Source of the DNA: Candidatus Bathyarchaeota archaeon | GTDB taxonomy: Archaea; Thermoproteota; Bathyarchaeia; 40CM-2-53-6 | DNA length: 64,000 nucleotides | Direction of reading: 5' to 3' | NCBI GenBank assembly: GCA_005888735.1 | Contig: VBBN01000009.1 | Coordinates: forward strand, 697 to 64,696 | Shown here: piece after piece, positions 16,034-24,388 of the stretch | Layout: every line of letters starts with the position of its first letter | Position numbering within the stretch: position 1 is the stretch's first letter | Made by a program: the position numbers and the translations under genes | The notes under the pieces: generated by a model | Told to the model about the DNA's origin: nothing | Databases searched by the model: none | What the model saw: only the letters and a program-made list of their open reading frames with translations

Positions 16034-17995
16034 TTGATCAGGGAAGTTCAACTCTCCAACTTCATGTCCTACAGGAATGCTAGTGTACCCCTTGAGCCTG
16101 GGCTTAACCTGATAATCGGTCCGAATGGCGCAGGAAAGTCGTCGATTCTTCTGGCAATCTCAGTCGTGCTGGGACAAGCGTACACGGAGCGTGCAAAACG
16201 GCTGAGCGAACTCATACGATGGGGCGAGCAGGAGGCCAGGGTCTCGGTAAGACTTGACAACGTAGGCAGCAAAGGTTCCAAACCCTTTCCCCAAGCACGA
16301 GCCGAACAAGTGCTGATAACACGTGTTCTGAAGAGGTCCGGAGACCACCACTATCTTCTCAACAAGAAGCCGGTCTCCAGAACAGACCTTGTCGAGGGCC
16401 TATCACGGGTGGGATTGAACCCGGACAACATGCTTGTGATAATGCACCAGCTGATGGTCGGACGCTTCGGATCTGTCAACCCAGTCGACAAGCTGTTGAT
16501 GCTGGAGGACGCGATTGGATTTGGGGCGTACAGACGGGAGGTGCTGGATGCTTCGAACAGGCTTCAGAAACTGACCACTGAAAGAGAAGCTATGTCGTCA
16601 GTTCTCGAGGGAACAAAGGAGACGTACCAGCACTGGCAGAGAGAGTTCGAGAAGTACGAGCTGAAACGCAAGCTCGAGGACCAGTTGAAGGACCTGCAGC
16701 GAGAGTTGGCGTGGAGGAGGATTCTCAGAAAAGAGTCTTCGCAGAACAGAATCAAAGAGAGAATCTCCTCGCTTCAACGCGATGTCGGGAAGACGAAGAA
16801 GGAATTCGAGTCCTACGACTCCAAGAGTCTGACGGTTTCAAAAGACCTCGCGCAGCTCAGCGAGAGCCTGGAGCGTTTTCGTGAACAACAGTCGAAGCTT
16901 GAGTACGGCCGAGGATTTCGCTCAGGGGTTATGGAATGGATTGAGAGAGTTGGCCAGGTTCTGCGGTCTCAGGAGAAGCTAATCCAGTCTCTCAAGGATG
17001 CCGCCGCTGATTCACCAGAGTTGCTTGAAAGCGAACGTGGCCTGAAACAGATTCTTTCGGAGTATCAGCAAGAGCAGGAAAAACTGGCGAGCGAGGCCAG
17101 TGCCGGTGATTCGGAGTATGCGAGCGTGAGCGGCAAGATTCGAGAAGTCTCCGCCTCTCTAACCAAGAGTACTGAATCGCTGATTCAGTCGAGAGTCGGA
17201 AAGGAAGTAAGCTCATTCAAGCTGTCTGCAATCGCCGACCAGATCCAAGACCAGGAAGCGCAACTGCGTGTTCTCGATGAGGAGTTCGAGCCCATGCTGG
17301 CACAGGCTTCACAGCTGGGGCAGCGGTTCGAAAACCCTCGAGACCTACAAGTCATCACTTTGGACCTGGCAACGGTCCAGGAGAAGCTTAGGCCCCTTGC
17401 CCATCTATCCGAGGAAGTGGAGAAGATGTACCGAAATTACGGGAACATCTACGAGGACCTGAAGAAGAAAGCGGTGGTTGTCGAGCAAAACAGGACCGAG
17501 GTCTTGGGGGAGCTAAGTGAACGGTTTGAGAGATGGAGAGGGGTCATGGAGAAGATGTTCGAAGACCTCTCAGCCCGGTACAATTCAATTCTAGCACCAG
17601 TCGGGGGTAAGGGACGAATAGCTTTGAAAGCTTCCAAGGACATTGAGAAATCGGGTCTTGAACTGCATGCGGGCTTCAGGGGAAACGAGCCTGTGTCATT
17701 GGACGGGCTGTCTCCGAGCGGCGGAGAACGGACAATTGCCCTGATAGCGTTTCTTCTCTCGCTCCAGCAGTTTGTCGCCTCTCCATTCAGAGCAATTGAC
17801 GAGTTTGACGTTCACATGGACCCACGAAACCGCGAGACAGTCACCAAGCTCATCTACGCCGCCGCAGCCGAAACTGAGGCCACCCAGTACGTGGCAATCA
17901 CTCCCGGACATCTAACTCTGCCCGGGAACGAGCATGTTCACGTTGTTGTTGTTCAGAACATTGAAGGCTCCTCGATAGTCAAGGAGTTGAAGTAG
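16034..17995 (+). CDS. SMC-family ATPase, Smc5/6-like, short arms
   Basis: This 653-residue protein has an N-terminal head with Walker A GPNGAGKSS and a C-terminal head with signature SPSGGERT. Walker B and D-loop read RAIDEFDVHMDPRNRE, followed by TQYVAITPGHL. The DP-R-N-R and QY-x-x-x-TP features are characteristic of Smc5/Smc6 heads rather than Smc1-4 or Rad50. Coiled coil fills about 195-480, but no globular hinge is apparent and the length is well below the usual 1000. It starts at TTG 16034. It is followed without a gap by two small genes that fit kleisin and KITE subunits. Confidence 0.8.
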   Translation: MIREVQLSNFMSYRNASVPLEPGLNLIIGPNGAGKSSILLAISVVLGQAYTERAKRLSELIRWGEQEARVSVRLDNVGSKGSKPFPQARAEQVLITRVLKRSGDHHYLLNKKPVSRTDLVEGLSRVGLNPDNMLVIMHQLMVGRFGSVNPVDKLLMLEDAIGFGAYRREVLDASNRLQKLTTEREAMSSVLEGTKETYQHWQREFEKYELKRKLEDQLKDLQRELAWRRILRKESSQNRIKERISSLQRDVGKTKKEFESYDSKSLTVSKDLAQLSESLERFREQQSKLEYGRGFRSGVMEWIERVGQVLRSQEKLIQSLKDAAADSPELLESERGLKQILSEYQQEQEKLASEASAGDSEYASVSGKIREVSASLTKSTESLIQSRVGKEVSSFKLSAIADQIQDQEAQLRVLDEEFEPMLAQASQLGQRFENPRDLQVITLDLATVQEKLRPLAHLSEEVEKMYRNYGNIYEDLKKKAVVVEQNRTEVLGELSERFERWRGVMEKMFEDLSARYNSILAPVGGKGRIALKASKDIEKSGLELHAGFRGNEPVSLDGLSPSGGERTIALIAFLLSLQQFVASPFRAIDEFDVHMDPRNRETVTKLIYAAAAETEATQYVAITPGHLTLPGNEHVHVVVVQNIEGSSIVKELK

Positions 17996-17996
17996 G

Positions 17997-18785
17997 TTGA
18001 AGCGAGGATCCAGCAGGACCAGTGTCAAGAAGGACCTTGAAGAGATAGTGCAGACTTGCAACTCAATTGAGAACAGACAATTCAGCCCGTTTCTTCTTGA
18101 CGTTTCTGAGGCGCTCAGGATTCTGAGGTTACACGCCGGGGACTTGAACCGGCTGGAGGATCACTTGCTCGATATGCGAGCGATAACGGGAATCGCACGG
18201 GTCGTCGGCTTGCAGAGTTCTCAATTGAGGTTCCAGTCTACCTCGCTCTTCCTCGACCCGGAATTGGCGAAGCAGAAACTGGAGGGTCTGTCAAGGCAGC
18301 AGCTGGCCGAGTTCTTCTTGCTGTCGTGGCATCCCGTGACGGAGCTTGAACAGCTGGTGATGCCGGCAGTGAAGGAGGCTTCAGAGTATTGGAAGAAGAT
18401 GCTCTCGTTCTTCGAAAGGAGAGGCAAGTTCGACCTGGGCCAGTTCGATTCGCCCGGAACCTTTGGGCTCGGCGACCTAGGCAGTTCCGGGATGATGGAG
18501 GACCAGAGTTTCACAGAGAGACTCCAGGGTCTCTGGAACGAGCTCAAGTCCAGGGCAAAGAGCGGAGAGGGAGTCGAGTACTGGAGCTTCGTAAGATCAC
18601 AGGATTTCCGGGAAACAGTCTCTCGTGCCCAACTCGTTAGCTTCTTGGTCAGCTACGGATATGCCAATATGGACAAGAATGGGGACAGAATAGTGTTGAC
18701 TCCTAACGAGACCCCGGTCCTGCAGACAGAAGGGTCCCCGCACAGCTTCCCCATACCAATACCTTGGGAGAAAGCGCCAGCTTGA
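17997..18785 (+). CDS. Predicted kleisin-like subunit of the SMC operon
   Basis: This 262-residue, mostly helical protein starts at TTG 17997, one base after the SMC stop. The N-terminal half (FLLDVSEALRILRLHAGDL and onward) could form the helical bundle that binds an SMC neck. The middle (about 150-185) is glycine-rich and loosely structured. The C-terminal segment (YWSFVRSQDFRETVSRAQLV...GDRIVLTP) looks like a winged helix, as at kleisin C-termini. Sequence identity to named kleisins is not evident; the call rests on position and layout. Confidence 0.45.
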   Translation: MKRGSSRTSVKKDLEEIVQTCNSIENRQFSPFLLDVSEALRILRLHAGDLNRLEDHLLDMRAITGIARVVGLQSSQLRFQSTSLFLDPELAKQKLEGLSRQQLAEFFLLSWHPVTELEQLVMPAVKEASEYWKKMLSFFERRGKFDLGQFDSPGTFGLGDLGSSGMMEDQSFTERLQGLWNELKSRAKSGEGVEYWSFVRSQDFRETVSRAQLVSFLVSYGYANMDKNGDRIVLTPNETPVLQTEGSPHSFPIPIPWEKAPA

Positions 18786-19402
18786 CAGTTGAACCAAGAA
18801 AGGAGGAAACTGTGTACTCCGACCGCCTCAAGCGGGCCGCACACATGCTGTTCTTCAAACGCGGAAAAATCCCCGGGGCGAGGACCTGGGAACTGCGGAC
18901 CGGTCTTGGGAAAGGCTTCCAGAAGACTCTATCCGACCTGGACGACGTTCTCAAGGACCTCGACCTTGAGGTGAAGAGAGTGGAGGTTCAGAGTCTCGGC
19001 GAGACTCAGGCGAGTCTCGAAGGAGAGGAAGATTATCGATACTTTGTCCGGTTGAAGGGTACCCTTACACCCAAAGAAGCCAGAATGTCCGGCTGGAGGA
19101 TAGACAATCTAGCGGCGATGGCAGCCTGTTTCGGCCTCATCGTCTCGAAACAGGGAAAGTGCGAACGAAAAGAGTTGGAAGAACTTGTGGCCCACAAAGC
19201 CGGACGATGGAGAACTCTCACACTTGTGGACACGTTTCTCAGAACCGGCTATCTTGAAGAGGATGAGGAAGGACTCGTGAAGCTAGGCTGGCGGACCCGG
19301 GCCGAGGTGGACCTGCAGGCGCTCATGATGCTGTTGGCGGAGTCAAAGCCAGAGGCTGAGCCTGTCGGCGTTGAGGAAGAAGCGGATCAGGCTGCTATTT
19401 GA
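18764..19402 (+). CDS. Predicted KITE (NSE1/NSE3/MAGE-like) subunit of the SMC operon
   Basis: This 212-residue protein appears to hold two winged helices. The second (about 110-185: AAMAACFGLIVSKQGKCERKE, TFLRTGYLEEDE, LVKLGWRTRAEVD) has the layout of MAGE/NSE3 WH-B, which ends in YLxx...WGPRAxxE. It overlaps the kleisin-like gene by 22 nt; TTG 18782 is an alternative start that overlaps its stop. KITE dimers bind kleisin linkers in Smc5/6, MukBEF and ScpAB complexes. The acidic tail is probably disordered. Confidence 0.5.
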   Translation: MGESASLTVEPRKEETVYSDRLKRAAHMLFFKRGKIPGARTWELRTGLGKGFQKTLSDLDDVLKDLDLEVKRVEVQSLGETQASLEGEEDYRYFVRLKGTLTPKEARMSGWRIDNLAAMAACFGLIVSKQGKCERKELEELVAHKAGRWRTLTLVDTFLRTGYLEEDEEGLVKLGWRTRAEVDLQALMMLLAESKPEAEPVGVEEEADQAAI

Positions 19403-19404
19403 CC

Positions 19405-19839
19405 TTAGAGTTTTTCGAGATACTTCTGGCCCTGAGGGGCCGACTTGGCGCAGAGCTGGGCGAAGGGCAGGATCTTCTCGTCCCATTCAGAGACTTCCTC
19501 AGGCGTTAGCTTCAGCTTGTCCCCGGATTCGGTAAGCTTTCCCCAGACTAGCATGTAGCGTCGTTCCGTGTAGCCGCCCGAGGGGATAGCGGCGATGTGG
19601 TTGAAGAGAACTCCAACTCGCTTACCTGTGAAAGCATTGGCCCATATTGGTTTCCGGAGGAGGATCTCGTGTTTGATCGTGACCTCGAACTCTGTAGGGA
19701 TGCTCCATGGATAGCCCTCGGAGGATACTGTGGTGACGATGGCGTAGCGGAATCCCGCTAGACGGTCGAAGTCTATTCCTACCATGTTGGTTAGCTCCGG
19801 AACTCCTCGCCTTGCTTCTGTGTGTCCGCGTTCTTCCAA
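19405..19839 (-). CDS. Pyridoxamine 5'-phosphate oxidase-like FMN-binding split barrel
   Basis: This 144-residue protein has RYAIVTTVSSEGYPWSIPTEF, KPIWANAFTGKRVGVLFNHI and ERRYMLVWGKL, the beta-barrel pattern of flavin-binding PPOX-family proteins. It lies directly downstream of a second split-barrel gene and overlaps its end by 49 nt in another frame. The two may once have been one two-domain protein. The substrate is unknown. Confidence 0.7.
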   Translation of the reverse strand: MEERGHTEARRGVPELTNMVGIDFDRLAGFRYAIVTTVSSEGYPWSIPTEFEVTIKHEILLRKPIWANAFTGKRVGVLFNHIAAIPSGGYTERRYMLVWGKLTESGDKLKLTPEEVSEWDEKILPFAQLCAKSAPQGQKYLEKL

Positions 19840-20261
19840 GCAGTAATCCTTCTAGGCTCGACCTCAATCACTATGCGTTTCCAGAACCAGGAGAATTTTT
19901 CGCGTTCAGAAAGGAACGCGTCGATGTAAGGTTCCTTCTCTCTCCATTGAGGTAGGAATCTTTCCCATCCATGGTCAAGGTCCGAATCTTCACATTTCGC
20001 GTTTCCCTGAACGAGAACCGCGTGTTTGGGAACAGTGCTTCCAGTGGGGTTTGAGAAGAGAAGCGAGACCCGGGGATTCTTCTTCAAGTGCTCGACTTTC
20101 TTGGAGAAGAGGATGCTTGAGGTCACGGCAAACTTGCCGGAGCTTGAGTCGTAAAAGAAGAGCATCGGGAAGGTTACAGGTTTGTCGTTATCGAGGGTAG
20201 TTATCTCGCAGATGAGATAGTTCTCGAAGACATCTCTTACCCAAGACGGGACCTGAATCAA
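19791..20261 (-). CDS. Pyridoxamine 5'-phosphate oxidase-like protein
   Basis: This 156-residue split-barrel protein reads LICEITTLDNDKPVTFPMLFFYD, FAVTSSILFSKKVEHLKKNPRVSLLFSNP and HAVLVQGNAKCED, a typical PPOX-family fold that binds FMN or F420. Its 3' end overlaps the next gene by 49 nt with a frame change. That overlap could be a genuine coupling or a frameshift in a fused ancestor. Confidence 0.75.
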   Translation of the reverse strand: MIQVPSWVRDVFENYLICEITTLDNDKPVTFPMLFFYDSSSGKFAVTSSILFSKKVEHLKKNPRVSLLFSNPTGSTVPKHAVLVQGNAKCEDSDLDHGWERFLPQWREKEPYIDAFLSEREKFSWFWKRIVIEVEPRRITAWKNADTQKQGEEFRS

Positions 20262-20364
20262 ATCAGTTCTTCCCGAACAGAACCGTCCATCTATTTATTT
20301 GCAGAGTCTAGAATCTCCCCACGAGAATTCCCTAGCCTTGATTCTCACAAGCGGGGCTTGTATT

Positions 20365-21471
20365 CTATGACTTGTTCGAAGGACCCTCATCCCTCGGAAG
20401 CTGTTTCAGGAATTCCTTCGGGTATTCCTTGGACTTGAGAAGCGAAAGGTATTCTCCTTTCTTGATCGCTTCTCTTGACTTCTTCAACTCTTCACGTTGT
20501 GACAGGTGGTCGTGGACTTTGGCCTTCGCGAGGACCTCTAGAACTTTTCCTTCGTAGAAGGGTTCCAGGTCTTTGCCTTGACAGACTGCGCAATTGCAGT
20601 TTGAGTTGTTGTTTCGGAGGGCTTCGAAATCCTTCTTCTTCATGCTGCCCCAGCCCTTACGGTCGAAGACGTTGATGACCTCCTTTGTCAAGGGTGTCGG
20701 GGGCGGGGGTACTATCCAGCGGGAGTAGCTATCAATCCCAAACATCGGTAGAATCATTCCTTCGCTGCAAGGCATGAGCCGGCCGAACCGGACCTTGGGT
20801 GGCACCTGTAGGGCGTGGACCCACACTTTCGGCTTTCGTTTCTTGAACTGTTCGATTTCACGTAGCGAGTGGTAGTAGAAGCCGCCGCGAAGGTCGAGAC
20901 CTAGACAGGAAGTGTCGTGTTTTTCAGCGATCTGCAATAGCTTTGTCGCGGTCTCTTTTTTCTCGGGGGCCTGAATCACCGGCATGAGAGGTTTCTTTAC
21001 ACCCCTCTCTTCCATCCACCTCTCTGCGAAGGTTAGGTTCGCGTCGAAGTCTTCTGGTGAGGTCTCCATCGTGTGCTGGACTGTGATAATATCCAATCCC
21101 GCGAGGTGTTGAAGGTCGAGAATGGTCTTGAGCTCCTCACTGTGACTCAGAGTCGCTCCACCTCTGAGCGAGAGGTAGAGCATTCGGACCGCGTCTACGC
21201 CTGTCTCTTTGGACAGGAAGCGAGCCATTGACTTGAGTGCGTCTTCCTGAGTAAGGATTTTCTTGAGAGTGTCTGGTGGAGCAAGTCTCGCTAGAACCGC
21301 GACCTCGCCAGGTAATGGGTCTTTGACGCCCGCGGGTTTGAGAGCGTTTCGTTCCGGGCTGATTGGGAACCTGTTGGGCATGGGGATTCTGAGGTTGCCA
21401 ATCCTGAGTTCTGATTCGCTTGCTGACGTATTGGAGTCATTCTTGATTTGAGCGAGTTCTAGTTGAGGCAT
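20365..21471 (-). CDS. tRNA-guanine transglycosylase-like protein
   Basis: This 368-residue protein is probably a TIM barrel (repeating beta/alpha segments such as GLDIITVQHTM, TSCLGLDLRGG, VWVHALQVP). A cluster CNCAVC with a downstream His (KVHDHLSQREELKKS) resembles the TGT zinc site. The canonical TGT substrate loop S-G-G-x-Q is not seen, so it may be a paralog with another role in tRNA modification. The N-terminal 30 residues look disordered; a shorter start is possible. Confidence 0.5.
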   Translation of the reverse strand: MPQLELAQIKNDSNTSASESELRIGNLRIPMPNRFPISPERNALKPAGVKDPLPGEVAVLARLAPPDTLKKILTQEDALKSMARFLSKETGVDAVRMLYLSLRGGATLSHSEELKTILDLQHLAGLDIITVQHTMETSPEDFDANLTFAERWMEERGVKKPLMPVIQAPEKKETATKLLQIAEKHDTSCLGLDLRGGFYYHSLREIEQFKKRKPKVWVHALQVPPKVRFGRLMPCSEGMILPMFGIDSYSRWIVPPPPTPLTKEVINVFDRKGWGSMKKKDFEALRNNNSNCNCAVCQGKDLEPFYEGKVLEVLAKAKVHDHLSQREELKKSREAIKKGEYLSLLKSKEYPKEFLKQLPRDEGPSNKS

Positions 21472-21534
21472 GGAAGGACCAGAGTGGGGTTCCTGTAGAA
21501 AGAACCTTCTGTGGTTTCAGGGCTCCGTGAAAGA

Positions 21535-21543
21535 AGATATATG
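21535..21543 (+). promoter_or_regulatory. TATA box for the Lrp-RAM gene
   Basis: The AAGATATATG region, about 65-75 nt ahead of ATG 21609, is the only TATA-like run in this intergenic gap. It argues against the more upstream candidate start at 21549. Confidence 0.4.
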
Positions 21544-21608
21544 CCCCGTTGGGGCGTGCGTGCGAACTAGAGGTTACGCTGTTGGTTCATTATCATCCGA
21601 AGGATGAG

Positions 21609-21887
21609 ATGAAGCGCCACGTCAGAGCCTTCATCTTCCTAGAAACGTCGCTGGGAAAGGAAACTGAAGTCGCCGAGTCTCTCTGGAAACTGGAGGAGGT
21701 CAAAGAGGTTCACCTCATTCCGGGCAGAAATGATGTCATGGCGGTTGCTGAGGTTTCAAGACATCTTCTCGAACCGGACTCCCAGAGCATATATTGGTTC
21801 ATCCTCGACCGAATAAAAGACATCAGTCACGTATTGAATACTGAGACACTCATCCCTATCGTTTCAATGTCGAAGTGGTCCAGCTAA
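21609..21887 (+). CDS. Stand-alone Lrp/AsnC ligand-binding (RAM) domain protein
   Basis: This 92-residue protein, KRHVRAFIFLETSLGKETEVAESLWKLEEVKEVHLIPGRNDVMAVAEV, matches the C-terminal effector/dimerisation domain of Lrp regulators without a DNA-binding domain. Such proteins assemble into ring-like oligomers and may modulate full-length Lrp proteins such as the one at 7320. ATG 21609 fits the domain boundary. Confidence 0.8.
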   Translation: MKRHVRAFIFLETSLGKETEVAESLWKLEEVKEVHLIPGRNDVMAVAEVSRHLLEPDSQSIYWFILDRIKDISHVLNTETLIPIVSMSKWSS

Positions 21888-22313
21888 GTCATCACCGTGC
21901 TCCTTCGGCGTTTCTGAGCGAGTCCATCCAAAAGCAGCTCTCTCTCCTCCTCGCTTGGTGAGGGGTGCCTCACCTCAGCGTCCGCTTCCAACAAAGCGGC
22001 GTGATTGATGGCGACCAGATACCTTAGCGTTAGAAACAGTGTCAGTTCGGGTCGGCGTGGGCTACCGGATCCAAGTCATGACGATCCGTGTCGCCATGAG
22101 TACTTCGAACAAATGGTCCCGTGGATTCGTTGGCTGGGATGGTCGAGGCTTGTAGCTAGCCTTTTGCGTCTCTTTCATTATATATCCAAGGCTAATGGTC
22201 AATCATGATTCGTCTTAAAAGCCGCGCCGACGGAGGCTTGTAAATTGACTCAATTCTCTCATATGACTCCTGTGGTTATCACAAACTTGTCTGTTGGGGC
22301 CACAACAACAAGC
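21888..22313 (+). other. Intergenic region, no convincing gene
   Basis: About 425 bp hold only a weak 67-codon frame (22005-22208) of odd composition. A TATA-like TATATAA on the minus strand near 22175-22183 has no clear gene after it. Confidence 0.4.
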
Positions 22314-22547
22314 TCATGATTCCGCTTCCGCAGCAAAACCCAAGACGCGTAGCGAGGGATGCATTTCATCGATCTGGATGCGTTTCAGAGAGTCTGTGAC
22401 TGCAAATCCTGCCTTCTGAAATTCTCCGCGGCTCAACCTGTCCAACTCTGCACTGAAGGCATCCAGCATGTGCGAGTGCATGAGATTCATGGGTTGATCT
22501 ACCATTCCCAAGGAGTAATTAGTTCGCATGGAGAGGAGGAGTGCCAT
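22314..22547 (-). CDS. Hypothetical small protein (77 aa)
   Basis: This is an uncharacterised reading frame, MRTNYSLGMVDQPMNLMHSH..., with plausible helical content (HMLDAFSAELDRLSRGEFQKAGF). It is divergent from the gene at 22554, leaving almost no room for promoters. Support is weak; it could be non-coding. Confidence 0.25.
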   Translation of the reverse strand: MALLLSMRTNYSLGMVDQPMNLMHSHMLDAFSAELDRLSRGEFQKAGFAVTDSLKRIQIDEMHPSLRVLGFAAEAES

Positions 22548-22553
22548 AGAGCT

Positions 22554-23024
22554 ATGGCTTCGCTCCGGCGTGTGGATGAAAAGGGCGACCTACGTTTGTC
22601 CTTCAATCTCGAACTGGTCGGTTTCGAAATTTTCCGGGATGGAAAGGTCGCAAAGGATTGGTTTGAGGTCAGAATATGGCTGATGGTCTTTGGTCTCAAA
22701 ATCCAGTTCCCAGGTCAACAGACCATGTCTGTTCAAGAGCTAGAGACATTCATCAAGTGGTTGAGGGGATTGTCGAAGGGCAAACGAGTCAATACTTTCC
22801 AAACATTTCATGAGCCTCTGTTCTCAATGGAGGCTGTTCCCACCGCAGGGGAAACCTTCGACATCAAGGCTCTAATCAGTTCCTACGGTGCAGCACCCGG
22901 GTTCTACTCAGAGGATGAAGGAGTTTCTGTGCAGTTTACTACCACCGGAGACTTCGTATCCGGGTTTGCCAACGAACTCGAAAGAGAGCTAAGCGACGTT
23001 CGGCATCCTAAGAGCACCCGTTAG
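22554..23024 (+). CDS. Hypothetical protein, WapI/immunity-like layout
   Basis: This 156-residue protein begins LRLSFNLELVGFEIFRDGKVAKDWFEVRIWLMVFGLKIQF, then a helical middle (LETFIKWLRGLSKGK), FHEPLFSMEAV and a C-terminal FANELERELSD. The layout (Phe-rich strand pair, tryptophan, central helix, F-x-E-P strand, final helix) recalls WapI-type immunity proteins seen near toxin or defence genes. This is a resemblance only. An HNH nuclease gene lies convergent, 80 nt away. Confidence 0.5.
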   Translation: MASLRRVDEKGDLRLSFNLELVGFEIFRDGKVAKDWFEVRIWLMVFGLKIQFPGQQTMSVQELETFIKWLRGLSKGKRVNTFQTFHEPLFSMEAVPTAGETFDIKALISSYGAAPGFYSEDEGVSVQFTTTGDFVSGFANELERELSDVRHPKSTR

Positions 23025-23105
23025 TTGGTTAATCCACTGAGACACAGATTTCTGTCCGCTAGAGCATCGGCTACTTTCGCCGTGTGATGTCTTCCTTGTT
23101 GGTCT

Positions 23106-23654
23106 TTAGAAGATACTCCAGTATGAGGTTGTCCTTCTTCGCTTTGTCTTACCGGGTGTCGGCATGGCGCTTAGCCCAGATTTGATGTCTTTCTCAGTAA
23201 CGACTCCCACCAATGCTTTGACATAACGGGCTTTAGAAGGAGCTTGGTAATAGTCGTCATTGAGTAATCCTCCCTCATGGAATCTTCCCTTGAGCTTAAC
23301 ACCGTGCTTTTGTGCGAGATCTTTCAATTTCTGCAAAGTCAATTCGGTTAACATATTCCTCATTCGGTCGATAACAGCTGTTTTCCCTTGCTTTCTCTGG
23401 AATACATCCCAACTGTCGGTCCCTTGTTTCTTGTTGCAACCATAGCAAAGACTTACAGAATTTCTTAGAGTCGAATTTCCACCCCTCGAATAGGCAGTCT
23501 TGTGTCCAACTTGCACGTCAGAGAATTCAAGGTCTCTGCTGCAATCCTCGCATTTCTTCTGTGCACTGTCGTAGAGAATCTGTCTTTCTCTAATCCCTAG
23601 GGTTCTTCTGGAAGATTCCTCGTCCCCGAAAAACGACAAACTCATCGAGCTCAC
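23106..23654 (-). CDS. HNH endonuclease with SAP-like C-terminal region
   Basis: This 182-residue protein has an HNH/McrA core: CEDC at about 35, VGHKTAYSRGGNSTLRNSVSLCYGC (catalytic GH and N, zinc cysteines) and KKQGT. After it, LTLQKLKDLAQKHGVKLKGR and KARYVKALVG look like a SAP DNA-binding helix pair. HNH proteins of this type cut DNA in restriction, mobile element or repair settings. No methylase or integrase lies beside it. Confidence 0.8.
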   Translation of the reverse strand: MSSMSLSFFGDEESSRRTLGIRERQILYDSAQKKCEDCSRDLEFSDVQVGHKTAYSRGGNSTLRNSVSLCYGCNKKQGTDSWDVFQRKQGKTAVIDRMRNMLTELTLQKLKDLAQKHGVKLKGRFHEGGLLNDDYYQAPSKARYVKALVGVVTEKDIKSGLSAMPTPGKTKRRRTTSYWSIF

Positions 23655-23848
23655 GTCCCTTCTGGTATCTGTAGAAGAATCTGTACCCTTCTCCGAAAAC
23701 CCGAGGGGACGCGCTGAGAGATCAAGTGCTTAGCTGGCTGCTAGGCAACATGTTGAAGTGCACGTAATGCCCCGAATTAATGACCGGTCTCCATGAGAAC
23801 CCGTTGCGGTATATGTGAGAGCAACTGGACGTCTCACGTTTTTACAGA

Positions 23849-24157
23849 ATGTGGCAGCATCCTCACTATAACAACGTCCATCTCGACTATGTTAGGTGGT
23901 TGAGACAATGGACGAGGAGCTTCATCCTCTTAGACCTCGTTCTAGTCGCAGGTCTGGTAGTTGCCGACTTCTCATGGTTCACGTATGGACTCTGGTATCT
24001 GGCTGCACTCGCGAACCTCCTCTTTATCTCCGCAGTCTACTTCGAGCTCTGGCGGAGAAAAAGAGCTTTCCTCTGGTTCCTTCGTGAATGGAGAGAACAG
24101 CATCATCTATACCCACACCTGCCTGAGACCGGGAATTCTGTAGGGGGAGTCATGTGA
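23849..24157 (+). CDS. Small membrane protein (two TM segments)
   Basis: This 102-residue protein has hydrophobic segments at about 24-42 and 47-66 (FILLDLVLVAGLVVADF, LWYLAALANLLFISAVYF), flanked by basic residues. The C-terminus is His- and Trp-rich (FLREWREQHHLYPHLPE). No family is recognised. It stands alone between an HNH gene and a phosphoribosyltransferase gene. Confidence 0.5.
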   Translation: MWQHPHYNNVHLDYVRWLRQWTRSFILLDLVLVAGLVVADFSWFTYGLWYLAALANLLFISAVYFELWRRKRAFLWFLREWREQHHLYPHLPETGNSVGGVM

Positions 24158-24388
24158 AGCGTCTGCCATCAGTGGAGATGCATTTCTTCATCTGGGCGAG
24201 GTTGCCCTCTGTGCAGGTCAGTCCACATCATTGGCGTCTTCCCGTCTACTGCGGCCCGTGGATAGTGGACCTCGGGACGCCGATATACTACTCTTTCCGG
24301 TTCTTTATTGGCTTAGCGGATTTTACAACTCACCCCCACAAAGGCTTAAGGTAATTCTCGGATTTTCGTAGAACACTAGGCGGTTTCC

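Noticed and set aside
22005-22208. Plus-strand frame of 67 codons in an intergenic gap
   Set aside because: Arg/Trp-rich composition, no ribosome binding site and no family; too weak to call.
24154-24354. Plus-strand frame of 66 codons after the small membrane protein
   Set aside because: It covers the likely promoter of the phosphoribosyltransferase and has unlikely composition.
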